Source of the DNA: Magnetococcales bacterium
GTDB lineage: Bacteria > Pseudomonadota > Magnetococcia > Magnetococcales > Magnetaquicoccaceae
Assembly: GCA_015231755.1 (NCBI GenBank)
Contig: JADGAZ010000018.1
Span: 1-64,000 of the forward strand
DNA: 64,000 bases
Direction: 5' to 3'
Positions within the stretch are counted from its first letter, which is position 1, and each line of letters opens with the position of its first letter. The translations under genes and the position numbers were made by a program. The notes below the pieces were generated by a model. That model was not told where the DNA came from. It saw only the letters and a program-made list of their open reading frames with translations, and did not search any database. Below, piece by piece: positions 40,546-49,191 of this stretch.

Positions 40546-43500
40546 ATGAAACGCCTGACGTCAGGAACCGAATCAAACATGGACATGGCTTTGAATTGCC
40601 TGCGAACGAATCGAGTCATCACGCTGTGGCGGAGTCTCGCGGTTCTGCTCACCTTGACGGGATGGTTGCTGCTGATTCCAGGCGCGGTCATCGCCGGGGA
40701 AGACGATCCCAATCCTCCCCCGGAAGAAGGGGCCCAGTTCGAGCCCGAAGCCCCGACCACGCCCACTGGAGCCGGACCGGTGGGCGGCATGAGACGGGAG
40801 ACGGATCTGTTCAAACAGCTCAATTCCATACGAGACCTCCAGCAGGCGACCCCCGGCGCCCAGTTGGATCAGATGCGCACCCAGGACAGCAAAAGGCAAC
40901 CGGTCCCCGCAGGGGGAGCCAACCGGGGAGTCTCCCTGCTGGAAGCCGACTATTCCCTGCGGGCCAAAAACACCCTGTCCCAATTCGGTTACAACATGTT
41001 CCGCCAACCCAAGGACCGCACGTCGCCGGTGGTGGGATCGGCCCCGGACTCCTACATCCTGGGCGTGGGGGATGAACTGGTCATCACCTTTCGTGGACGC
41101 AACGAAAAAAACACCACGGCGCGGGTGGACATGGAAGGCCGCATCATGGTGCCATTCCTGTCCGATCCCATCACCGCCATGGGACGCCCCTTCGGGGAAT
41201 TGCGCGATGAACTGCGGGAAAAGGTGCGCACCACCCAAGTCGGCACCGAGGTGTTTGTCTCCATCGGCTCGTTTCGTTTCTTCTCGGTCTATGTCATGGG
41301 TGAAGTGACCATGCCCGGCATGCATCGGGTAACGGGTCTGTCCACCCTGCTGGATGCCTTGAGCATCGCGGGGGGGGTGCGCAAGACCGGTTCCCTGCGC
41401 TCCGTGCAACTGCATCGCAACGGTCAAGTGCAACTGGTGGATCTGTACGCGCTGCTGGACAAGGAAGGAACCGGCAAGGATCCCACCTTGAGCGTGGGGG
41501 ATCGGATCGTGGTGCCGCCCATCGGTGCGGTCATCGGAATTTCCGGTCTGGTCAAACGCCCAGGCATCTACGAGTTGCCCCACAAACAAGACGCCCTTTC
41601 CTTGAACGCTCTGCTGGAAATGGCCGGCGGCACGGTCTCGCCCCAGGGCAACCGCTTCTCCCTGCTCAAGCCGGATGCCCGGGACCGGGAATCCCTGGTG
41701 GAACTCAACACCACCAAAAAAGCCACCATCAGCAATGGCAATATCGTGCTGGTAGAGTCGAAACTGGGACCGACCCTGATGGGGGAAGTGGCCCTGGAAG
41801 GACACGTCAGCCGGGCCCACACCCGCTCGATGCACACAGCTCCCACGGTGCGCACCCTGCTCACCGATCCCGAACTGCTGCTGCCAGACCCCTATCTGCC
41901 CTTTGGCGTCATCTATCGCACCGATCCCAAAAGCCGCAGCCGCACCTTTGTTCCCATCGATCTGGGATTGATCGTCGCCCGGGAAGAGCTGGATCAGCCC
42001 CTGACCAATCACGACATTCTGATCATCTTGAGTCAGGAGGATATACGTTTCCTGTCGTCGGAACAGGTAGCGACCGTACTGAAAAACAAAACCGCCAAAA
42101 ATCAATGTATCGCCCTGACCCGACTGGAATCCATCGCCGCCTCGTCGGATCCCTTGCGCTTTGCCAATCTTTACCAATTCAAGGAGATGGGAGCCATTAC
42201 CGGCAAAGGCAGCAGCGATTCCAAACAGCCGGCCCAGGAGTCCGCCGAATCCTTGCGGCTCACCACCGCCACCCAGTTGCAGGAAAATCCGGACACCCCC
42301 TTCACCGGTCTGGCCGATCTGAAAACCGCGCCCCGACTCAAAGCGGCGGTGCCGGTCGCAGCGCCCACGGGCCGGGAGGCTCCGATCCCTTCCCCCTGTC
42401 CCGAGATCTTCAACAAATACCCGGATCTGCTGCCTTTGTTGCTGGACAACTCCGTACTCATCGAAGGCAACCAAGACCATCCCAACCTGTTTCCGGTACT
42501 GCCGGGAGCCCGCATGGCGGATCTGCTCTCCATGGCCAAAGGGGTGGTGGGCACCACCCGGTTCGACAAAAGTCTCAACTTGAAATTCCAAATCGACCGC
42601 AAACGGGGTTCGGAAGAGTCCACCCGACGCATCATCGAACTGCCCGCCCAGGATCAATCCTCCTTTGCCTTGCAGCCCGGGGATGTCTTGAGTTTCAAGA
42701 TCGGCCAGGTGCGCATGACCGGTCACGTCACCCGGGAACAACAACGCCCGTTGCAGTCGGTGCCCACAGCCCGTCACTTCCTGCTGGACACCGACATCTT
42801 GAAACCGGATCCCTATCTGCTGTTCTCCGTGGTGCGCCGGGTCGATCCCGTCAGCCACAATCTGAAGCTGGCCTCCATCAACATGGAGACGGTTATCCAA
42901 GGGGATAAAAACAACGATTTCAAACTGATGGACATGGATGAACTGATCATTCTGTCGGCCCAGGATGTCCATTTTCTCTCCAGTCCCCTGGTGCAAGGGG
43001 TACTGCTGGGCAAAAAACCCGCCCTGGATTGCAAATCCCTGAACCATTTGGGCGAACTGATGGCCTCTTCCGATGCCTTCCGTTTCTCCAGTGCCATCAA
43101 TCTCTCCATCACCGAATTCGAACAGAACAAAGGCACGGCGAAAAAGGGCACGGACAAAACCGCCACCATGCTGACAACCGACTTGGTCGCCACCGACAAA
43201 CGCGACTGTCCCGCCATCTTCGAGCGTTACCCGGAGATCCTGCCCTTCGCGCTGGAGAACGCCACCATCCTGACCGGCGAAATACGCACCCCCGGTGTGT
43301 TTCCGGTGCTTGCCGGCACCAGACTCTCCTCCCTGGTGCAATCCGGAGGCGGGATGACCAATCGGGCCGACATGAAACAGGTGGAACTCTCCCGCTCCCA
43401 TGTCCACGCCGACAAGGGGGCCAACACCACCCGGACCATCCTGGATTTCACCGCCAAGTCCCTCGACACCCTGGAACTGGCTCCGGGAGATGTGCTGCGC

Positions 43501-44271
43501 TTCAATCCGATCTTCTCCGATCGGGAGATCGGTTATGTGCGTCTGGAAGGAGAGTTCATCCGTTCCGGTCTGTACGACATCCGCCGCAACGACAAACTGT
43601 CGGATATCATCAACCGGGCCGGAGGGATCACGATACACGCCTATCCCTATGGGGCGATCTTCACCCGCACCGCCATTCAAAAAATCCAAAAGGAGAGCTT
43701 CGAGCGGGTGGCCCGGGAGCTGGAAATGGGCGTGGCCGGCTTGATGACCTCCAGTCGTGAAAAAGGGGATACAGGCGTGATCATGGAAAGCGCCCGGGGC
43801 ATCATCTCCTCCTTGCGCTCCGTGGAACCCCTGGGACGCATGGTGGTGGAGGCGGATCCCAAAAAACTCCAGATCAACCCGGAACTCGACATCTATCTGG
43901 AGGCCGGAGACCGCCTCTTCATGCCCAAGCGGCCCAGCGAAATTTCAGTGACTGGCGCGGTGCTCAATCCCGGATCGTTCCTGTTCGTGCAAAACCACTC
44001 CCCCACGGACTACATCAAGTGGGCCGGCGGATTCAAGGACAACGCGAGCAAGGGGGATACCTTCCTGGTGTTGCCGGATGGCAAAGCCCAGGCGTTGTGG
44101 AGTCTGGCCAACTGGTGGGATCAACAAGGAGCCGGTCTGGTTCCAGGGAGCACGATTGTCGTGCCCCTGGATCCAAAACCGTTTGAAATCATGGGATCCG
44201 TCAAGGATGTGACCCAGATCCTGAGTCAATGGGCCATCACCATCGCCTCCTTGTCGGTGTTGAGCAAGTAG
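40546..44271 (+). CDS. Giant SLBB-domain polysaccharide export protein
   Basis: About 1241 residues, far longer than Wza (about 380). After a signal-like segment (LAVLLTLTGWLLLIPGAVIA), an export domain begins YILGVGDELVITFRGRNE, with the usual VDMEGRIMVPFL. SLBB-like modules follow (VYVMGEVTMPGMHRVTGL, GISGLVKRPGIYELP). The middle contains two copies of a module of about 270-310 residues: HVSRAHTRSM...CPEIFNKYPDLLPLLLDN (from about 419) and HVTREQQRPL...CPAIFERYPEILPFALEN (from about 727). It closes with VTGAVLNPGSFLF and a C-terminal hydrophobic segment. It probably forms an outer-membrane conduit or periplasmic channel for exopolysaccharide. No other capsule gene is nearby. ATG at 40579 is an alternative start. 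Confidence 0.85.
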   Translation: MKRLTSGTESNMDMALNCLRTNRVITLWRSLAVLLTLTGWLLLIPGAVIAGEDDPNPPPEEGAQFEPEAPTTPTGAGPVGGMRRETDLFKQLNSIRDLQQATPGAQLDQMRTQDSKRQPVPAGGANRGVSLLEADYSLRAKNTLSQFGYNMFRQPKDRTSPVVGSAPDSYILGVGDELVITFRGRNEKNTTARVDMEGRIMVPFLSDPITAMGRPFGELRDELREKVRTTQVGTEVFVSIGSFRFFSVYVMGEVTMPGMHRVTGLSTLLDALSIAGGVRKTGSLRSVQLHRNGQVQLVDLYALLDKEGTGKDPTLSVGDRIVVPPIGAVIGISGLVKRPGIYELPHKQDALSLNALLEMAGGTVSPQGNRFSLLKPDARDRESLVELNTTKKATISNGNIVLVESKLGPTLMGEVALEGHVSRAHTRSMHTAPTVRTLLTDPELLLPDPYLPFGVIYRTDPKSRSRTFVPIDLGLIVAREELDQPLTNHDILIILSQEDIRFLSSEQVATVLKNKTAKNQCIALTRLESIAASSDPLRFANLYQFKEMGAITGKGSSDSKQPAQESAESLRLTTATQLQENPDTPFTGLADLKTAPRLKAAVPVAAPTGREAPIPSPCPEIFNKYPDLLPLLLDNSVLIEGNQDHPNLFPVLPGARMADLLSMAKGVVGTTRFDKSLNLKFQIDRKRGSEESTRRIIELPAQDQSSFALQPGDVLSFKIGQVRMTGHVTREQQRPLQSVPTARHFLLDTDILKPDPYLLFSVVRRVDPVSHNLKLASINMETVIQGDKNNDFKLMDMDELIILSAQDVHFLSSPLVQGVLLGKKPALDCKSLNHLGELMASSDAFRFSSAINLSITEFEQNKGTAKKGTDKTATMLTTDLVATDKRDCPAIFERYPEILPFALENATILTGEIRTPGVFPVLAGTRLSSLVQSGGGMTNRADMKQVELSRSHVHADKGANTTRTILDFTAKSLDTLELAPGDVLRFNPIFSDREIGYVRLEGEFIRSGLYDIRRNDKLSDIINRAGGITIHAYPYGAIFTRTAIQKIQKESFERVARELEMGVAGLMTSSREKGDTGVIMESARGIISSLRSVEPLGRMVVEADPKKLQINPELDIYLEAGDRLFMPKRPSEISVTGAVLNPGSFLFVQNHSPTDYIKWAGGFKDNASKGDTFLVLPDGKAQALWSLANWWDQQGAGLVPGSTIVVPLDPKPFEIMGSVKDVTQILSQWAITIASLSVLSK

Positions 44272-44316
44272 GATCGCCCTGCGGAAAAACCCGCAGGGGG
44301 GACAGACGAAACGGGG

Positions 44317-44754
44317 TCAGACGGAACGAGCCGGCAACTGGTCCGCCAGACGCCGGTGTTCCACCATCAGGCAGCGGTCCTGAATGGCCACCAGACCACC
44401 CTGACGGGCAATGGCCAGGGCGTCGTCGTTGATGATGCCGCTTTGCAGCCACAGGCATCCGGCCTGGATCCCGACCGCCTCTTCGGCCAAAGGCGGGGTG
44501 TCCTCGGCGCGGCGGAACAGATCGACGATATCCACATGGATCTCCTTGGGAATGGCGTCGAGGGAGGGATAACAGGGTTCGCCCAGAATCTCCTCGCCGG
44601 CGGGACGCACCGGAATGATCCGATATCCGGCCCGTTGCATGTACTCGGCCACACGGAAAGAGGCACGATCCGGTTTGGGAGAGAGACCCACCACGGCGAT
44701 CACCCGGGCCTTGGCGAGCAAAGCGATCAGATCTTGGTCTTCGATGTCGGGCAT
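44317..44754 (-). CDS. CoA-binding domain protein (YccU-like)
   Basis: 145 residues. A single Rossmann-type CoA_binding domain: VIAVVGLSPKPDRASFRVAEY near the start, GYRIIPVRPAGEEILGEPCYPSLDAIP and the closing CLWLQSGIINDDALAIARQGG with a DRCLMVEHRR end. This is the stand-alone family related to the succinyl-CoA synthetase alpha N-domain; it binds CoA or acyl-CoA, with no established reaction. GAGGAAAAACAAATC precedes the ATG at 44754. It follows the four-CBS protein gene after 34 bp. Confidence 0.85.
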   Translation of the reverse strand: MPDIEDQDLIALLAKARVIAVVGLSPKPDRASFRVAEYMQRAGYRIIPVRPAGEEILGEPCYPSLDAIPKEIHVDIVDLFRRAEDTPPLAEEAVGIQAGCLWLQSGIINDDALAIARQGGLVAIQDRCLMVEHRRLADQLPARSV

Positions 44755-44788
44755 GATTTGTTTTTCCTCGTGTTGAATGGTATGGTTT

Positions 44789-45919
44789 CTAGTGGCAGGA
44801 ATCGCGACCGTTCTCGGGAGTGGCCATGGCCCAGAAAATCCGGTCCTCACCCGCCGGGGTGTGGACCAGCTTGAAACGGCAGGAAAGGCACACCCCACTG
44901 CCCGAACCGGTACGCAAGGGAAGATTGATCTGATTGATATGGCCGCTGTTGACCAACAACGTGGCGATGGCCCCCCAAACCATCGGATCCTGGGCCAACT
45001 CGGACACCGAACGTCCCACCCATGCGGCGGGATCGATCTCCATCACCTTGGCCCCTTTCTCGTTGACGGCCAGGATGCGGTGATCCCCGTGCGGCTCGAA
45101 CCAAAGGGCCGGTTCGGCGATGTCTTCGGGGTTGAGGATCGCCTGACGGGAACGGGTGGAATGGGCCACCTGACGCAACAGATCGGTCTGGGTCAACAGC
45201 CCCACCAGACGCCCCTCGGCGGTGACCACGGGCATGCGCCGATGGCCGGTACGGGTGAACAGATCCAGGGCGTACAGCAGATCCCGTTCCGGTTCGATGC
45301 TGGCCAGCCGGGCATGGGCCAAAGAAGCGGCCAGACTGTCGGGATTCCATTCGGGGCTGATGCGGAAACGAAGAATATCCCCTTCCGTAATCATGCCCAG
45401 AAACCGATCCCCTTCCCGCACCAGGACGCAGCCCCGATGGCGCTGGGCGATCTGGCGGGCGATCTCCCAGAAGGCCACATCGGGAGTGACCGCCGGCAGA
45501 TCCGAAGCGATCATGTCGGCGACCCGGTAGTGGGCCAACAGATTGGAACGGGGAAAAGCCCGCAGGATCTGTTTCTCGGTAATGCCTCCGGAGAGCATTT
45601 CGTCTTCGTTGAGCACCGGAAAACGACGAAACCGTCGCCGGTAATAGATCTGAATGAGTTCCTGACACAAGGTGGTTTCGTGTACAATCTGGGGAAGCGA
45701 AACCGACAGATCCCCCACCCGGGCGGTTTCCGGCTGGATCCCATGAATCATCCACTTGACACAGTCGTACTCGGTGATCAACCCGGTGATGTTCATGTTT
45801 TCCAGCACCACGGCGAATCCCGCAGCCTCCCGGGTCATGCGACGGATCGCTTCGAGCAGGGTCGTGTGGGGTGAGATGGTGACGACATTGGGAAACATGC
45901 AGTCGCGGACGAATTTCAT
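44789..45919 (-). CDS. Multi-CBS-domain protein with C-terminal PAS-like domain
   Basis: 376 residues, soluble. Four CBS motifs in two pairs: MKFVRDCMFPNVVTISPHTT, YYRRRFRRFPVLNEDE, VADMIASDLPAVTPDVAF and FTRTGHRRMPVVTAEGRLVGLLTQTDLLR. The last 110 residues read like a PAS domain (EPHGDHRILAVNEKGAKVM, VGRSVSELAQDP, then a strand with a CLSCRF pair). Such proteins sense nucleotides and small ligands; no output domain is present, so it probably acts through a partner. The ATG at 45919 has GAGG six bases upstream. It diverges from kdsD across about 100 bp. Confidence 0.8.
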   Translation of the reverse strand: MKFVRDCMFPNVVTISPHTTLLEAIRRMTREAAGFAVVLENMNITGLITEYDCVKWMIHGIQPETARVGDLSVSLPQIVHETTLCQELIQIYYRRRFRRFPVLNEDEMLSGGITEKQILRAFPRSNLLAHYRVADMIASDLPAVTPDVAFWEIARQIAQRHRGCVLVREGDRFLGMITEGDILRFRISPEWNPDSLAASLAHARLASIEPERDLLYALDLFTRTGHRRMPVVTAEGRLVGLLTQTDLLRQVAHSTRSRQAILNPEDIAEPALWFEPHGDHRILAVNEKGAKVMEIDPAAWVGRSVSELAQDPMVWGAIATLLVNSGHINQINLPLRTGSGSGVCLSCRFKLVHTPAGEDRIFWAMATPENGRDSCH

Positions 45920-46023
45920 AAGTGACCTCGGAATCGTGGGGTAGTGCTCGATGGCATCGATGGCCTTCAATGGACCGGATGATATTATGCTCAATGAAAC
46001 GGTGACTTGTCGCGGTTTTTTTG

Positions 46024-47010
46024 ATGGTGGGTCGTCGTTGCGCGACGCGGCCGATGATTGAACGGGCCCGACAGGTTCTCGGCATGGAGGCGGAGGCCAT
46101 TCTGGCCATGGCCGAACGTCTGGATCAGCGCTTCCCGGAGGCGGTGGAACGACTGCACGCCTGCCGTGGCCGGGTGGTGGTGAGCGGAATCGGCAAGTCG
46201 GGGATGATCGGACGCAAAATCGCCGCCACCCTGGCCAGTACCGGCGCGCCGGCCTTTTTCCTGCATCCGGCGGAAGGCAGCCATGGGGATCTGGGCATGG
46301 TGACCCGGGCGGATGTGGTGATCCTGATTTCCAACAGCGGCGAGACCTGGGAGGTCTTGGGACTGTTGCCGGTATTCAAACGTCTCGGGGTGCCCCTGAT
46401 CGCCATGACGGGTCGTATGGACTCCACCCTGGCCCGGATGAGCGATGTGGTCCTCGATATCGGCGTAAGCCGGGAGGCCTGTCCCATGGGTCTGGCCCCC
46501 ACCAGTTCCACCACGGCGGCCCTGGCCATGGGGGATGCCCTGGCGGTCTGCCTGCTGGAAAAACGGGAGTTCGGTCCGGAGCAGTTCGCGTTTCTGCATC
46601 CCGGGGGATCCCTGGGTCGGCGACTGCTGGTGCGGGTGGCGGACCGCATGCACACCGGCACCCGGATCCCATGCGTGGGAGAGACGGATACGGTCCGGGA
46701 CGCCTTGTTCGAGATGACCGCCAAACGGTTGGGCATGACCGGCGTGGTGAACCCCCAGGGACGATTGACCGGAGTGATCACCGACGGGGATTTGCGCCGT
46801 CTGCTGGAACGGGAAGGAGAACTGCTCGGCCGGCTGGCGGGCGAGGTGATGACCCGGAATCCCAAGGTGATCGCCGGGGACGCCCTGGCCGCCGAAGCGG
46901 CCCGGGTGATGGAAACGTCCAAAATCACCGGCCTGTTCGTGGTGACGGCGGACCGGATTCCCGAGGGGGTGATTCACCTGCATGATCTGCTGGAAGCGGG
47001 GTTGATGTGA
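46024..47010 (+). CDS. kdsD: Arabinose-5-phosphate isomerase (KpsF/GutQ family)
   Basis: About 328 residues. A SIS sugar-isomerase domain (VVVSGIGKSGMIGRKIAATLA, HGDLGMVTRADVVILISNSGETWE) is followed by two CBS domains (DRMHTGTRIPCVGETDTVRDA, VMTRNPKVIAGDALAAEAAR). It converts ribulose-5-phosphate to arabinose-5-phosphate, the first step to Kdo for lipopolysaccharide. The start is uncertain: ATG 46024 or ATG 46054, neither with a clear Shine-Dalgarno. Its stop overlaps the lptC start. The usual neighbour kdsC is missing here. Confidence 0.92.
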   Translation: MVGRRCATRPMIERARQVLGMEAEAILAMAERLDQRFPEAVERLHACRGRVVVSGIGKSGMIGRKIAATLASTGAPAFFLHPAEGSHGDLGMVTRADVVILISNSGETWEVLGLLPVFKRLGVPLIAMTGRMDSTLARMSDVVLDIGVSREACPMGLAPTSSTTAALAMGDALAVCLLEKREFGPEQFAFLHPGGSLGRRLLVRVADRMHTGTRIPCVGETDTVRDALFEMTAKRLGMTGVVNPQGRLTGVITDGDLRRLLEREGELLGRLAGEVMTRNPKVIAGDALAAEAARVMETSKITGLFVVTADRIPEGVIHLHDLLEAGLM

Positions 47011-47630
47011 ATCGTTCCGGCATGAGATCACCTGCGGGCATGGGTCGTCCCGGCGTGCTGCGACGCTATGCCAAACACCTGTTTTTGGGATTTTCCCTTC
47101 TGGTGGTCACGAGCGTATACTGGTATCTGAAGCGTCCCCATGGTCTGGAGGGCACGGCACAGGCCCTGGATCTGCTGGCAGGCCATCAGGGCACCCTGGT
47201 GACCGATCTCCACGTGACGCAATTCGACAAACAACGCACCCGCTGGACCCTGGACGCCCCCAGCGCCCAGCGGGGCGAAGAAAAACGCATCATCATCCAC
47301 CATCCCCGGCTGGAGTTCTCCCTCGAAGGCCAGGAGGAAGTCGTGGTCACCGCCGAAAGCGGCGATGTGGATGGAGCCACGGGACGCATGGAATTCACGG
47401 GTCGGGTGGAGGCCGGAGATCCGGCAACGGGCCGATTGATGACGGAACAGTTGCGCTTTGATCCCGAAAAGAGGATCTTGTATACCGAGCATGCGTTTCG
47501 ACTGGAACGGGAAAACATGCGCCTGGAAGGACAGGGCTTGACCCTGGAGCAGGAGACACGGAGACTGACGGTGGAAGGACATGTCAAAATGACCTTTCCC
47601 GATGCGATTCTAACTACGGAGCAGCCATGA
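47007..47630 (+). CDS. lptC: LPS export ABC transporter periplasmic protein LptC
   Basis: 207 residues. One membrane anchor near the N-terminus (HLFLGFSLLVVTSVYWYL), then a beta-jellyroll domain with the LptC pattern (VTDLHVTQFDKQRTRWTLDAPSAQ, VTAESGDVDGATGRMEFTG, LTTEQ at the end). It links LptB2FG in the inner membrane to the LptA bridge. The start is GTG at 47007, overlapping the kdsD stop as GTGA; ATG at 47022 is possible. The lptA start overlaps its stop (ATGA). Confidence 0.88.
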   Translation: MNRSGMRSPAGMGRPGVLRRYAKHLFLGFSLLVVTSVYWYLKRPHGLEGTAQALDLLAGHQGTLVTDLHVTQFDKQRTRWTLDAPSAQRGEEKRIIIHHPRLEFSLEGQEEVVVTAESGDVDGATGRMEFTGRVEAGDPATGRLMTEQLRFDPEKRILYTEHAFRLERENMRLEGQGLTLEQETRRLTVEGHVKMTFPDAILTTEQP

Positions 47631-48436
47631 GACCTGGGATGATGGCCAGTCGGGTTGTGGCCCTGGTGATGTGGGGAGTGACGGGGATGATGGCGACCGC
47701 CATGGCCGCTCCGCCCGCCCCCTTGTCGATCACCTCGGACCGTCTGGATATGGATGACCGGAATCAGGTGGCCACCTTCATGGGTCACGTGGTGGCCGAT
47801 GACGGACGCATGCGCCTGTCGTCGGACCGGATGACGGTGCGCTACGACAAAAAGGCCAAAGGCGGTGGCGGAGTCCGCGAGGTGAAAGCCGAAGGCCAGG
47901 TGGTCATTCAGCAGGAACGGGACCGGGGCACGGCAGATGTGGTCAATTACCAGTTCGAAAAACGCACTCTGGAACTGGTGGGCAACGAACGGGAAGCGAC
48001 GATCCGTCGGGGGGATGATCAACTGACCGGTCGGCGCATCCTGGTGACCCTGGATAACGAACAACGGATCAGCAAGGTTTCGGTGCAAGGTGGAGAGAAC
48101 CGTCGGGTCAGCGCCCGGATCACCCCGTCGGGGGTGATGCAGCGCATGGACGCCCCCGGCCCGGCCACGCCCCACGGCTCCGGAGAGACGGCAGCCCCAC
48201 CGCCGCCACCGCCGGCCATGCCCGGCAACGCCTCTCCGCCCCTGACCCCCTCCCGCTCCCTGGGAAACGATTCCCGCAACGAGTCGGGGGGCAGTCGGGA
48301 GGGTGACACCCTGCGGGCCGAAACCCGCATGGCTCCGGACGGCGAACTCGCCCCCCGGGAAAACGATCCGGATGGCGCGGTACCCTACCCCGCGCCCCGG
48401 CGACGCACCACCCAGCCGTACTCCTCCCGCCGGTGA
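47627..48436 (+). CDS. lptA: LPS transport periplasmic protein LptA, long-tailed
   Basis: 269 residues against about 185 in E. coli. A signal peptide (MMATAMAAPP region) precedes the OstA-like domain: ITSDRLDMDDRNQVATFMGHVVADDG, RMTVRYDKKAKGG, VEVKAEGQVVIQ-like strands and ADVVNYQFEKRTLELVGNE. The extra C-terminal 100 residues are Pro/Ser/Arg-rich and probably disordered, ending RRRTTQPYSSRR. LptA forms the periplasmic bridge that carries lipopolysaccharide to the outer membrane. ATG overlaps the lptC stop and its own stop overlaps the lptB start as GTGA. Confidence 0.9.
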   Translation: MRPGMMASRVVALVMWGVTGMMATAMAAPPAPLSITSDRLDMDDRNQVATFMGHVVADDGRMRLSSDRMTVRYDKKAKGGGGVREVKAEGQVVIQQERDRGTADVVNYQFEKRTLELVGNEREATIRRGDDQLTGRRILVTLDNEQRISKVSVQGGENRRVSARITPSGVMQRMDAPGPATPHGSGETAAPPPPPPAMPGNASPPLTPSRSLGNDSRNESGGSREGDTLRAETRMAPDGELAPRENDPDGAVPYPAPRRRTTQPYSSRR

Positions 48437-49173
48437 ACATGGATGCCGGAGTCGAGTGTCTGGAAGCCCGGGAACTGGGTAAAAGCTATCAGGGTCGCCC
48501 GGTGGTGACCTCGGTGAGCCTGTCGGTCATCCCCGGAGAGGTGGTGGGACTGCTCGGCCCCAATGGCGCGGGCAAGTCCACGATGTTTTACATGTTCGTG
48601 GGTCTGGTGGAGCCGGATACGGGATCCATCTGGCTGGACGGAGTGCCCATCACCAGCGAACCGATTCACCGTCGGGCCCGGGCCGGTGTGGCCTATCTGC
48701 CCCAGGAACCGTCGATCTTTCGCAAAATGACGGTCCGGGATAACATCCTGGCCATTCTGGAAACCCTCCCCTTGAACCGGGGGGAACGGATGGAACGGCT
48801 GGATCGCTTGTTGAATGAATTGGGGGTCGCCCATCTGGCGGGGGCGTGGGGATATGCCCTGTCCGGCGGAGAACGCCGCCGGGTGGAGGTCGCCAGAGCC
48901 TTGGCCATCGACCCCCGCTACATCCTGCTGGATGAACCCTTCGCCGGTGTGGACCCCCTGGCGGTGGCGGAGATTCAATCCATCATCCGGCATTTGGCCA
49001 GACGGGGCATCGGAATCCTGATCACGGATCACAACGTCCGGGAAACGCTGGGTATTTGCGACCATGCCTACATTCTCAGTCAGGGGACGGTGCTGGCCAA
49101 GGGTTCTCCGGAAGAGGTCGTGAGGGATCATCAGGTGCGTACCATGTACCTGGGGAAAGATTTTCACCTGTAA
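48433..49173 (+). CDS. lptB: LPS export ABC transporter ATPase LptB
   Basis: 246 residues, a full ABC ATPase. Walker A GPNGAGKSTMFYM, Q-loop YLPQEPSIFRKMTV, signature LSGGERRRVEVARA, Walker B YILLDEPFAGVDPLAV and H-switch ITDHNVRETL are all intact and match LptB. It powers extraction of lipopolysaccharide from the inner membrane together with LptF/LptG, which are not in the window. The start is GTG at 48433 (coupled to lptA) or ATG at 48439. rpoN begins 18 bp downstream. Confidence 0.96.
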   Translation: MNMDAGVECLEARELGKSYQGRPVVTSVSLSVIPGEVVGLLGPNGAGKSTMFYMFVGLVEPDTGSIWLDGVPITSEPIHRRARAGVAYLPQEPSIFRKMTVRDNILAILETLPLNRGERMERLDRLLNELGVAHLAGAWGYALSGGERRRVEVARALAIDPRYILLDEPFAGVDPLAVAEIQSIIRHLARRGIGILITDHNVRETLGICDHAYILSQGTVLAKGSPEEVVRDHQVRTMYLGKDFHL

Positions 49174-49191
49174 AGACAACTGGGATTTTTC

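Noticed and set aside
40573-43689. 1038-codon open frame on the minus strand
   Set aside because: Antisense to the SLBB export gene; no domains and shadow composition.
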